Source: Halopseudomonas yangmingensis (GTDB lineage Bacteria > Pseudomonadota > Gammaproteobacteria > Pseudomonadales > Pseudomonadaceae). Taken from it: a DNA stretch of 64,000 nucleotides. The notes beneath the pieces were generated by a model. That model made no database searches, was not told where the DNA came from, and worked only from the letters and a program-made list of their open reading frames with translations. The position numbers were made by a program, and so were the translations under genes. Positions 26,504-34,395 of the stretch are shown piece after piece (position 1 is the stretch's first letter; each line of letters opens with the position of its first letter). Where the stretch lies: NCBI RefSeq assembly GCF_900114825.1, contig NZ_FOUI01000006.1, positions 104,740 through 168,739 of the forward strand, read 5' to 3'.

Positions 26504-27568
26504 ATGAATGCTTCCGTTATGCCCTTGTCTGTTACCGTTGCCCGTCCAGTGCGGCAACGTACCCACAAATCCCTGCCGACACCTGCTGAAGTGCAGCAGC
26601 AACTCCCCGTGTCCGCGCCCCTGTCTGCGCGTATTGCTGCCCAGCGTGACCAGGTGAGGGCAGTGGTAGGCGGCCGTGACCCGCGCTTTTTGGTCGTGCT
26701 GGGGCCGTGCTCGCTGCACGACCCGCAGGCCGCACTGGTGTATGCCGAGCGGCTGTTGCACTTGCAGGAGAGGGTCAAGGATCAGTTGTTGTTGGTGATG
26801 CGTGCCTACGTGGAGAAGCCGCGCACTACGGTGGGTTGGAAGGGCATGCTGTACGATCCGCATCTGGATGGCAGCGATGATCTGGCTGAAGGCCTGCACC
26901 GCTCCCGTGCGCTCTGGCTGCAGTTGGCTGAACTGGGATTGCCGCTGGCTACCGAGTGGTTGCAGCCGTTGGTAGCCGGCTACCTGGATGACTTGCCAAG
27001 CTGGGCGGCTATAGGTGCGCGCACCAGCGAGTCGCAGGTGCATCGCGAACTGGTCAGTGGGCTGGATATGGCGGTGGGCTTCAAGAACGGCACCGATGGC
27101 AGCCTGGCAATAGCGTTGGATGCCATGCGCTCGGCCGCCCATCCCCACCGGCATTTCGGTATGGATGCGCAGGGCTGTCCGGCGTTGGTGAGCACGCTGG
27201 GTAACCGGCATACCCAGTTGGTATTGCGTGGCGGTCACTCGGGGCCGAACTTCCACGCAGGGGCTGTCAGCGCGGCACGTGAGGCCATGCAGGCACAGGG
27301 TCTGGAGCCCAGCATTATGGTCGATTGCAGTCATGCCAACAGCGCCAAACAGCCGGAACGTCAGCCACAGGTACTTGCGCAGGTGTTGCAGCAGCGCCGT
27401 GCCGGTGAGCGTGCTCTGCGCGGGGTAATGCTGGAGAGCCATTTGCAGGGCGGCAGTCAGGCGTTGTCGGAGAACCTGCAGTTTGGTGTATCCATTACCG
27501 ATGCCTGTCTGGGCTGGGAGGTCAGCGCTGCCTGTGTGCTGGAGGCCGCCGAACAGTTGGCCGGGTGA
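26504..27568 (+). CDS. 3-deoxy-7-phosphoheptulonate (DAHP) synthase, class I
   Basis: The enzyme condenses phosphoenolpyruvate and erythrose 4-phosphate, committing carbon to the shikimate pathway. The 354-residue protein is of the AroF/AroG/AroH type I-alpha class: LVVLGPCSLHDPQAALVYAERL, VMRAYVEKPRTTVGWKG, AAIGARTSESQVHRELVSGL, GFKNGTDG, VLRGGHSGPNF and MVDCSHANSAKQ carry the PEP, E4P and metal ligands. Which aromatic amino acid inhibits it cannot be told. I take the ATG at 26504 (GAGG 10 bases upstream) over an in-frame TTG at 26498. The upstream leader frames and hairpin suggest attenuation by aromatic amino acid supply. Confidence 0.93.
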   Translation: MNASVMPLSVTVARPVRQRTHKSLPTPAEVQQQLPVSAPLSARIAAQRDQVRAVVGGRDPRFLVVLGPCSLHDPQAALVYAERLLHLQERVKDQLLLVMRAYVEKPRTTVGWKGMLYDPHLDGSDDLAEGLHRSRALWLQLAELGLPLATEWLQPLVAGYLDDLPSWAAIGARTSESQVHRELVSGLDMAVGFKNGTDGSLAIALDAMRSAAHPHRHFGMDAQGCPALVSTLGNRHTQLVLRGGHSGPNFHAGAVSAAREAMQAQGLEPSIMVDCSHANSAKQPERQPQVLAQVLQQRRAGERALRGVMLESHLQGGSQALSENLQFGVSITDACLGWEVSAACVLEAAEQLAG

Positions 27569-27675
27569 GTCTGCGGTATTGCTCTGCTACGGGCTGTGCC
27601 TGCTATGCTTGATGCCCCCGACGCAGCAGGCCTGATTTGCCCTGCTACTGGATTTTCCGGCAACAAGGACCTTGC

Positions 27676-29001
27676 ATGAGCGCAGCCCGGTTGGCACCCA
27701 AACGCGAGATTTTCGGCTGGGCGATGTTCGATTTCGCCAATCAGGGCTACACGCTGCTGATCATTACGGTGATCTTCGGCGATCTGTTTACCCGGGTGAT
27801 TGTCGGTGATGCACCGGACTACCGGCTTGGCAACCTGTTGTGGAGTCTGGCACTGGCGGCCAGCTACCTGCTGGTGGTGGTGGCCAATCCGTTGTGCGGA
27901 GCCATCATGGATTACACCGCCAGCCGCAAGCGTTTCCTGTTTGCCAGTTACCTGCTGACGGTGGTGGCCACCGCGCTGCTGTATCTGGTGGAGCCGGGCT
28001 GGATTACCCTGGCCGTGGTGCTGCTGGTGATTTCCAATTTTGCCTATGCCATAGGTGAAGGCTTTATCGCCAGCTTTCTGCCTGACCTTGGTCCGCGCCG
28101 GGCGCTGGGCTGGATTTCCGGGCTGGGTTGGGGGCTGGGCTATATTGGCGGTCTGCTGGCGGCGGCCTTTGCCTTGCTGTTCCTGGGCGAGGTGTCGCTG
28201 GAGAACTATGACACCATCCGCTGGGTCGGCCCCTTTGCGGCGGTGTTCTTTCTGCTGGCAGCGATCCCGACCTTTTTCTGGTTGCGCGAGCGCGGTGAGC
28301 CGCGGCCCATGCCGACCGGTCAGAACCTGTTGCAGCTGGGGCTTGGGCGGCTGCTGACTACCTGGCGCGAGTCTGCGCGGTTTCAGGATCTGCGCTGGCT
28401 GCTATTGTCGGTGTTCTTTGCCATGGCGGGTGTGTACATCATCATCGCCTTTGCCTTTATCTACGGCGCCCAGGTGATCGGTTGGGATGAAAATGTACGG
28501 GTGCTGATGTTTATCACCGTGCAGATCACCGCGACCATCGGTGCCTTGGGCTTTGGCTGGCTGCAGAGCCGCATCGGCACCCGTACCACCTACCTGCTGA
28601 CCCTCGGTCTGTGGCTGTTGGCGATTCTGGCGATCTGGCAGACCCAGGGGCTGACCGCACTGCTGGCCAGTTGGCTGGGCGTGAGCTGGGAAGCGCAGTA
28701 TGTGTTTCTGGTGGCCGGGGTGCTGGCCGGTGCCAGTCTGGGTTCATCGCAGTCTGCCGGTCGTGCGCTGGTGGGGGTGTTGACACCGGCCGGTAAGCAG
28801 GCGGAGTTCTTCGGCCTGTGGGGCATGGCTTCGAAGCTGGCGGCGGTGTTCGGCATGTTCGGTCTGGGGCTGATCCAGTGGGGCATTGGCCTGGCCGATG
28901 CGATCCTGTTCTGCCTGCTGCTGTTCGGGCTGGCCATGCTTTGTGTGCTGCCGCTGGATGAACGGCGTGGCGAGGCGGTGGCAGAGAGCTGGCGGGATTG
29001 A
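27676..29001 (+). CDS. MFS transporter, UMF1/Atg22-like family
   Basis: This is a 441-residue inner-membrane protein with about 12 helices. The N-terminal REIFGWAMFDFANQGYTLLIITVIFGDLF is the signature of the UMF1 (unknown major facilitator 1) family related to Atg22. GAIMDYTASRKRFLF and SFLPDLGPRRALGWISGLGWGLGYIGGLL are other conserved blocks. Bacterial substrates are unknown; yeast Atg22 exports amino acids from the vacuole. I start at 27676 because GPC-MSAARLAPKRE begins here with AAGGACCTTGC ahead; the open frame runs 13 codons further upstream. It is probably monocistronic. Confidence 0.88.
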   Translation: MSAARLAPKREIFGWAMFDFANQGYTLLIITVIFGDLFTRVIVGDAPDYRLGNLLWSLALAASYLLVVVANPLCGAIMDYTASRKRFLFASYLLTVVATALLYLVEPGWITLAVVLLVISNFAYAIGEGFIASFLPDLGPRRALGWISGLGWGLGYIGGLLAAAFALLFLGEVSLENYDTIRWVGPFAAVFFLLAAIPTFFWLRERGEPRPMPTGQNLLQLGLGRLLTTWRESARFQDLRWLLLSVFFAMAGVYIIIAFAFIYGAQVIGWDENVRVLMFITVQITATIGALGFGWLQSRIGTRTTYLLTLGLWLLAILAIWQTQGLTALLASWLGVSWEAQYVFLVAGVLAGASLGSSQSAGRALVGVLTPAGKQAEFFGLWGMASKLAAVFGMFGLGLIQWGIGLADAILFCLLLFGLAMLCVLPLDERRGEAVAESWRD

Positions 29002-29014
29002 GTGATGTGCTACT

Positions 29015-29037
29015 ATTCATAACGATTAATTATGAAT
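29015..29037. promoter_or_regulatory. Inverted repeat before the toxin-antitoxin genes, candidate operator
   Basis: ATTCATAA (29015-29022), 7 bases, TTATGAAT (29030-29037): a perfect 8-bp AT-rich inverted repeat about 80 bases before the antitoxin start. Ribbon-helix-helix antitoxins usually repress their own operon through such sites. Confidence 0.6.
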
Positions 29038-29117
29038 AACGCCTTCAGCAAGGCCGGTTTTTTGGCCTGCCTATCCCACGAAAGCCTGCTGCCGTTCGCA
29101 GCACAGGAGTAACCACT

Positions 29118-29390
29118 ATGGCTGTCACCGGTAAAACCCGATCAGTTACTGCTCACGTCCCTGTCGAGCTGGCCGAACGTGTTGATGAGATTGCCGAGCG
29201 CCTGGAACGCTCGAAGAACTGGATCGTCAAGCAAGCCCTGTCGGCCTGGCTCGATCAGGAGGAAGAGCGCAGCCGCTTGACCCGCGAAGCGCTGGCCGAT
29301 GTGGATGCCGGTCGCGTGATTGACCATCAGGCCGTGCAGGCCTGGGCTGAAAGCCTGAGCACTGATACGCCGCTACCGGTGCCGCACTGA
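29118..29390 (+). CDS. Ribbon-helix-helix antitoxin
   Basis: This 90-residue protein of the CopG/ParD kind has an N-terminal ribbon-helix-helix DNA-binding domain (SVTAHVPVELAERVDEIAERLERSKNWIVKQALSAWL), typical of the StbD/RelB-like antitoxins paired with ParE/RelE toxins. The C-terminal half, which would wrap the toxin, is acidic and ends in TPLPVPH. It binds and neutralises the product of the next gene and probably represses the operon through the repeat upstream. ACAGGAG precedes the ATG. The stop overlaps the toxin start (TGATG). Confidence 0.9.
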   Translation: MAVTGKTRSVTAHVPVELAERVDEIAERLERSKNWIVKQALSAWLDQEEERSRLTREALADVDAGRVIDHQAVQAWAESLSTDTPLPVPH

Positions 29391-29665
29391 TGGAGTTGAA
29401 GTGGACGAGCAAGTCGCTGTCCGATCTGGCACGCCTCTATGAGTTCCTGGCGGCGGTGAACCAACCGGCTGCCGTGCGCACAGTGCAACAGCTCACGGCA
29501 GCGCCGATGACGCTGCTGACCAATCCGCGTCTGGGCGAGCGGCTGGAAGAGTTCGATCCGCGTGACGTGCGGCGGATTCTGGTCGGGCACTACGAGATGC
29601 GCTACGAAATCGCTGACGCCACTATTTACCTGCTGCGCCTGTGGCACACCCGCCAGGATCGCTGA
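29390..29665 (+). CDS. RelE/ParE family toxin
   Basis: The protein has 91 residues. The fold pattern is that of the RelE/ParE superfamily: LKWTSKSLSDLARLYEFLA as the first strand and helix pair, MTLLTNPRLGERL, DVRRILVGHYEMRYEI and a last strand IYLLRLWHTRQDR. The RRI-V-HYEMRYEI and LRLWHTRQ blocks favour a ParE-type (gyrase-directed) toxin over a ribosome-dependent RelE nuclease, but target prediction from sequence is unreliable. It starts within the antitoxin stop codon, ensuring coupled synthesis. Both genes look intact. Confidence 0.9.
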   Translation: MELKWTSKSLSDLARLYEFLAAVNQPAAVRTVQQLTAAPMTLLTNPRLGERLEEFDPRDVRRILVGHYEMRYEIADATIYLLRLWHTRQDR

Positions 29666-29709
29666 CATCCCACCAGCCAGCCTCCTCAAATTAAAATTAT
29701 TCTGCACAG

Positions 29710-29734
29710 CAATGCGCGCAGGCTCTGCGCATTG
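29710..29734. terminator. Hairpin between the convergent toxin and ndpA genes
   Basis: CAATGCGC (29710-29717) pairs with GCGCATTG (29727-29734). An A/T-rich run (AAATTAAAATTATT) lies on its left, which on the minus strand follows the ndpA stop. A modest bidirectional terminator. Confidence 0.45.
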
Positions 29735-29735
29735 A

Positions 29736-30743
29736 TCAGCGCTTGCGATTACGCAGCTGCTGCACCAGCGCCTTGGGCGGGTGGCGGATCACCAGGGCGT
29801 CGTCGCCTTCATCGTATTCCACACGTTCGCCGAGCAGGTGTGCTTCAAAGCTGATCGACAGGCCGTCGGCCTTGCCGTAGAAACGCATAAAGTTGTTCAC
29901 CGTCTTGCGATCCGGCGGGATCTCCGGGGACAGTCCGTAATCCTTGTGGCGGATGTAGTCGAAGAAGGCGCGCGGGTGCTCCTCGTCGATCAGCCCGGAC
30001 AACTCCTCCAGCGCGACCTGCTCACCCTGGCGGGCCTGACTGCTGACGTAGCCGCTCAGCGCCTTGGTCTTCTGCTTTAGCGCATCGGGTTCCAGCTCGG
30101 CCTCGCCGACATAGTCACTGAAGGCCTGCAGTAGGGTGGTGGTGTCTTCTTCCGGATTGGAGCCTTCGATACAACCGATAAAGTCGCGGAAGTAGTCGGA
30201 CACCCGCTTGCCGCTGCGCCCGCGAATAAATGAAATGTAATTCTGTGCCGTCGCGTTCTGCTTCCACTCGGTCAGGTTGATGCGTGCGGCCATGTTCAGG
30301 TTGGCCAGATCCAGATGCCGCGCCGAGGCGACTTCCAGCTGGTCGGTGACGGTGACACCCTCGGTGTGGTGCAGCAGGGCAATCACCAGAAAGGCGGTCA
30401 TGCCCTGGCGGTAGCGGATAAACAGCACATGCCCGCCCATCGCCAGGTTGGAGCTTTCCATCAGGCTTTTCAGCTGTTCGCTGGCCCTGGCGGAAAAGCC
30501 GACAAAATCCAGCTCGCCATCCACCAGTTGTTGCAGCCAGCCGCTGAACGGGTAGGCACCGCTTTCCGGGTGGAAGTGGCCCCAGGCCTTGTTCGGCTTG
30601 CTGTTGTATACGTCGATCAGCCCGGCCAGCAGTTGCTCCAGCGCCTCATTGGCGGGCAGCTCGGCATCGCGCAGGCTGAGGCTGGCCGGCTGGCCATCGG
30701 GCTTCTTGTGGATCTGGTGAACGATGCTGTTGTCGATTGGCAT
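29736..30743 (-). CDS. ndpA: Nucleoid-associated protein NdpA (YejK)
   Basis: The protein has 335 residues, the usual size. It starts with the characteristic IDNSIVHQIHKKPDG and contains LTEWKQNATAQNYISFIRGRSGKRVSDYFRDFIGC, the most conserved block of the 37-kDa nucleoid-associated protein family. E. coli YejK is found on the nucleoid and interacts with topoisomerase subunits; its physiological role is not well defined. The chosen ATG reproduces the family N-terminus although the ribosome site is weak. The gene converges on the toxin-antitoxin operon. Confidence 0.93.
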   Translation of the reverse strand: MPIDNSIVHQIHKKPDGQPASLSLRDAELPANEALEQLLAGLIDVYNSKPNKAWGHFHPESGAYPFSGWLQQLVDGELDFVGFSARASEQLKSLMESSNLAMGGHVLFIRYRQGMTAFLVIALLHHTEGVTVTDQLEVASARHLDLANLNMAARINLTEWKQNATAQNYISFIRGRSGKRVSDYFRDFIGCIEGSNPEEDTTTLLQAFSDYVGEAELEPDALKQKTKALSGYVSSQARQGEQVALEELSGLIDEEHPRAFFDYIRHKDYGLSPEIPPDRKTVNNFMRFYGKADGLSISFEAHLLGERVEYDEGDDALVIRHPPKALVQQLRNRKR

Positions 30744-30861
30744 GGCGGGCGTCCGTGGTCAAAGCGGAGCAGAACGTTAAAGCAGATGGTGATTTAGCGC
30801 AAATGAACCGCTGGTTATTTGTTCGCAGATTGGTTCAAGAACAGCGGACATCGTGGCCAGG

Positions 30862-30959
30862 TTGCCGGCGCCCGGTTCCGGACCGTGCCCAGCCAGGGAA
30901 GGCTGGGCGCGAGCCTACAGGGATGTACTTGCGGCGTGTCCGGAACCGGGTGCCGGCAA
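30862..30959. repeat. 98-bp element with 21-bp terminal inverted repeats
   Basis: The left arm at 30862-30882 (starting TTGCCGGCGCCCGG) and the right arm at 30939-30959 (ending GGGTGCCGGCAA) are reverse complements with a single mismatch. Inside is a GCCCAGCC/GGCTGGGC hairpin and the stretch GAGCCTACAGGGATGTACTT followed by GCGGCGTGTC. From memory, similar CCTACAGGGA-GTA...CGGCGTGTC sequences recur in intergenic regions of marine gammaproteobacteria. It fits a MITE-like element. It lies after the nhaD stop, where it may help termination. Confidence 0.7.
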
Positions 30960-30997
30960 TCAGGCTGGCACATGGGATGTCTGGTTTTGGTAAACCA

Positions 30998-32359
30998 TCA
31001 AACCACGAACATCAGCATATAAGTCCCGGCACCCGACAGATAACCGATCAGCGCCAGCCAGCTGATCTTTTTCAGGTACCAGATAAAGTTGATGCGTTCC
31101 ATGCCCATGGCGGCAACGCCGGCGGCCGAGCCGATGATCAGGCAGCTGCCGCCGGTGCCGGCGCAATAGGCCAGCAGTTCCCAGAACTCGCCGTTGACCA
31201 CGAACTTCGACAGCCAGTCGCTGTTGGCACCGGCAGCGGCGAGAACGTCGGCACTGACCAGCGGATACATCTTCATCGCACCGGCGACCAGCGGCACGTT
31301 GTCGACCACCGAGGACAGCAGACCAATGGCCAGGTTGATTGCATAGATATTGCCGAGACCATCCTTCAGCCAGGTGGCGACCTGCACCAGATGCCCGGCG
31401 GTGGAGAGACTGGACACCGCCAGCAGGATGCCAAGGAAGAACAGCACGCTGGGCGTGTCGACCCGGCGCAGTACGCCGATCACCGACAGCGGGTGCTTGT
31501 CCTCCTCGTTCTTGCTGCGGTGCAGAATTTCCGTCACCACCCAGAGGATACCGAGGCCGAGGAAGATGCCCATAAAGGGCGGCAGGTGGGTCAGGGTCTT
31601 GAATACCGGCACAAACAGCAGGGCGCTGATGCCGAGGATAAAGACCAGGTTGCGCTCGAAGGCGGTGGTCGGGTCCTTGCGCTCGGACTTGCTCTGCGTT
31701 TGCTTTGGCCGCTCGAATTCGCCCTTCATCGACAGGCTGAGGACCGCCAGCGGAACCAGCAGGCAGACCAGGCTGGGGATGAACAGCTGGGTGACAATGC
31801 CGCTGGCGGTAATCTGGTTGCCGATCCACAGCATGGTGGTGGTGACGTCACCGATCGGTGACCAGGCGCCGCCGGCATTCGCCGCGATTACCACAATGCC
31901 GGCATAGAACCAGCGCTCATGCTGTTCGCGGACCAGCTGGCGCAGCAGCGAGACCATTACGATGGTGGTGGTCAGGTTGTCCAGCGCGGCGGACAGGAAG
32001 AAGGTGATCAGGCCAACCATCCACAGCAATTGCAGGCGCTTGGTGGTCCGGATGCGGTCGGTGATGACCTTGAAGCCCTCATGGGCGTCGATCAGCTCGA
32101 CAATGGTCATGGCACCGAGCAGGAAGAACAGGATCTCGGAGATTTCGCCGAGGTGGTGGCGCAGTTCGGTGTTGATGTCATGCCCGCCGGCTTCATGCAC
32201 AGCCGGCAGAATGCTGTCGGCGCCAATCACCAGCAGGGTCCAGCAGGCCACCGCCGTGAGGATCGCCGAGGCGGCCTTGTCGATTTTCAGTGGGTGTTCA
32301 AGGGCAATACTCAGATAGCCGATGGCAAATACCACGGCCATAAGGGCGTAGGCATACAT
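30998..32359 (-). CDS. nhaD: Na+/H+ antiporter NhaD
   Basis: NhaD expels Na+ (and Li+) in exchange for protons, important in saline or alkaline conditions. The 453-residue inner-membrane protein has about 12 helices. Conserved blocks of the NhaD branch of the ion transporter superfamily are GEISEILFFLLGAMTIVELIDAHEGF, FFLSAALDNLTTTIVM, AANAGGAWSPIGDVTTTMLW and SSVVDNVPLVAGAM, which contain the Asp, Ser and Thr residues shown to matter in Vibrio NhaD. The first ATG has GGAG about 10 bases upstream. It lies downstream of the broken SLC13 permease gene on the same strand. Confidence 0.93.
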   Translation of the reverse strand: MYAYALMAVVFAIGYLSIALEHPLKIDKAASAILTAVACWTLLVIGADSILPAVHEAGGHDINTELRHHLGEISEILFFLLGAMTIVELIDAHEGFKVITDRIRTTKRLQLLWMVGLITFFLSAALDNLTTTIVMVSLLRQLVREQHERWFYAGIVVIAANAGGAWSPIGDVTTTMLWIGNQITASGIVTQLFIPSLVCLLVPLAVLSLSMKGEFERPKQTQSKSERKDPTTAFERNLVFILGISALLFVPVFKTLTHLPPFMGIFLGLGILWVVTEILHRSKNEEDKHPLSVIGVLRRVDTPSVLFFLGILLAVSSLSTAGHLVQVATWLKDGLGNIYAINLAIGLLSSVVDNVPLVAGAMKMYPLVSADVLAAAGANSDWLSKFVVNGEFWELLAYCAGTGGSCLIIGSAAGVAAMGMERINFIWYLKKISWLALIGYLSGAGTYMLMFVV

Positions 32360-32431
32360 GGATGCAGTGCTCCATAAGTAGGGGGGTGGGAGGTTTGAAA
32401 TATTTGGAAAAATTTTACCTAGAATGCGCCT

Positions 32432-32446
32432 GCGACAGTCTGTCGC
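32432..32446. promoter_or_regulatory. Short palindrome upstream of nhaD
   Basis: GCGACAG-T-CTGTCGC is a perfect 7-bp inverted repeat 73 bases upstream of the nhaD start. It could be an operator or part of the 5' leader. I see no match to a riboswitch I know. Confidence 0.3.
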
Positions 32447-32545
32447 GCAATGGGGTGGACTGTAAAAATTTGTAGGTATGGACCTGCAGCTGAAAGGCTG
32501 GCTGCCGCTGTTCCAGGCGGGCGATGCGCGGCGAAGTTTTTGATA

Positions 32546-34372
32546 TCAGAGCGGGAACAGCAGCGGCACCAGCACAATGCTGACCAGCAGTATCAGCAAG
32601 GTAAAGGGCACGCCAATGCGCAGGAAGTCGGTGAACCGGTAGCCGCCGGGATCCAGTACCAGTGTGTTGACCGGAGAGGAAACCGGGGTCATGAAGGCTG
32701 CCGAGGCGGCCAGGGCCACGACCATGGCAAAGGGGTAGGGGGAGGCACCCACCGCCTGCGCAGTCGCTACCGCCACCGGCGCCATCAATACGGCGGTGGC
32801 GGTGTTGGAAATGAACAGGCCGATCAGTGCGGTGGCGATAAACAAGGCGGCCAGCAGCGCACGCGGGCCAGCCTCGCCGAAGCTGTCCAGCAACAGGCCT
32901 ACTGCCAGATCGATACCGCCGGTTTCCTCAAGCGCCAGGGCAAAGGGCAGCATGCCGATGATCAACAGCAGACTGGGTCAGTGGATCGCCTTGTAGGCTG
33001 AATCCATGCTGATACAGCCGAACAGGCCCATCAGCAGACAGCCGATCAGTACGGCCATCAGGTTGGGTACCAGTCCGCTGACCATCAGGGCGACCATCAC
33101 GCCCAGACTGAGCAGGGCAAAGGGTGCCCGGTCCCTGGCAGGCGCCACCTCATCGATTTCTGCCGGCAGGTTGAACAGCATGAAGTCGCGACTTTGCCCA
33201 TACAGCTTGTTGATATTTTCCCAGCTGCCGGCCACCAGCAGGGTGTCGGCGGCCTTCAGCGGCTCGTCCACCAGCAGGCCGGGCAAGGCTTTGCCCTGAC
33301 GCCGCAGGCCGACCACATTGAGACGGTAGCGGCTACGAAAGCCGAGCTCCTGAATGGTCTTGCCGGGCAGGGTGGACTCCGGTGGCAGGGCTACCTCGGC
33401 CAGGCCCATCTGCGGGGCATGAATGCGGTAATAGGAAATCGGTAACGGGCGTTGTTCCAGTCCCAGCTCCTGATAGGCGCCCGCCAGAGCAATGGCCGGG
33501 CTGGCCAGGTCAACCAGCAGGGTGTCTCCGGCGCGTATCTGGCTGTGACGGGTGGCCAGCTCCAGCACCCGGCGAAACTTGCGTGGCCGCTCAATGGCAA
33601 TCACGTTAATGCCGTATTGCTGACGCAACGCCAGTTCGTCCAGTGGGCGGTTGGCAACCGGGGAATGGGGCAGTACCAGCAGGCGGCGCTCGCGGTCGGT
33701 CAGTCCGTAGGCGTCGGCCAGCTCCGACAGGCTGTTGCGGGTAGTATCCTGGTTGGCTTGCTTGTTACCGCCCAGCCAGCGGCGTACCAGCAGCATGTAG
33801 ATGATTCCCAGTGCCAGTAGCAACAGGCCAATCGGGGTGAAGCTGAAAAAGCCGAAGCCCTGCAGACCATTGCGAACCAGTTCGGCGCTGACGACCAGAT
33901 TGGGTGGTGTGGCAACCAGCGTCAGGGTGCCGCCGATCAACGCAGCAAAGCTCAGCGGCATCAGCAGGGTGGCCGGTGAGATTTTCAGGCGCTTGGCGAT
34001 GGTCAGTACGATGGGGATGAAGATGGCGACCACACCGGTAGAACTCATGATCGAGCTGAGCAGAGCGACTGACACCATGAGAAATACCAGCAGGCGTACT
34101 TCGCTGGTGGCCGCGTGCTTGACGATCAGATCGCCCAGTTGATAGGCAATGCCGGTGCGGACCAGGCCATGGCCGATGACGAACAGGCTGGCGATCAGCA
34201 ATACGGCGGGGTTGCTGAAGCCGGCGACACTCTGTTCCAGGCTGAGGATGCCGGCCAGTGGCAGGCCAATGATCACCAGCAGGGCAACCACATCCATACG
34301 TGGTCGCCCCCAGATAAACAGGCCCATGCTGACAGCCAGCATGAGCAGCACAAGCGCCAGTTCCGGGTTCAT
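32546..34372 (-). pseudogene. SLC13 family permease with TrkA-C domains, interrupted by one in-frame TGA
   Basis: Read through, this is a 608-codon SLC13/DASS-type anion:Na+ permease. The N-terminal half (FSNPAVLLIASLFVIGHGL; SSTGVVAIFIPIVL; ATPPNLVVSAELVRNG) is followed by two TrkA-C-like domains (IRAGDTLLVDLA; LKAADTLLVAGSWENI) and the second membrane half ([35 protein letters not shown]). A single TGA at 32978-32980 sits where the family has Trp ([22 protein letters not shown]), consistent with a TGG-to-TGA change. No frameshift is present and both flanks look well preserved. A restart at 32965 would give only the last 139 residues. It is either a recent null mutation, a base error, or a read-through gene. 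Confidence 0.85.
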
Positions 34373-34395
34373 GCGCGCAGTCTAGCGCAGATTGC

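Noticed and set aside
32360..32545. Sodium-responsive riboswitch before nhaD
   Set aside because: A structured 5' leader is plausible for this gene class, but apart from one 7-bp palindrome I could not match a known riboswitch pattern.
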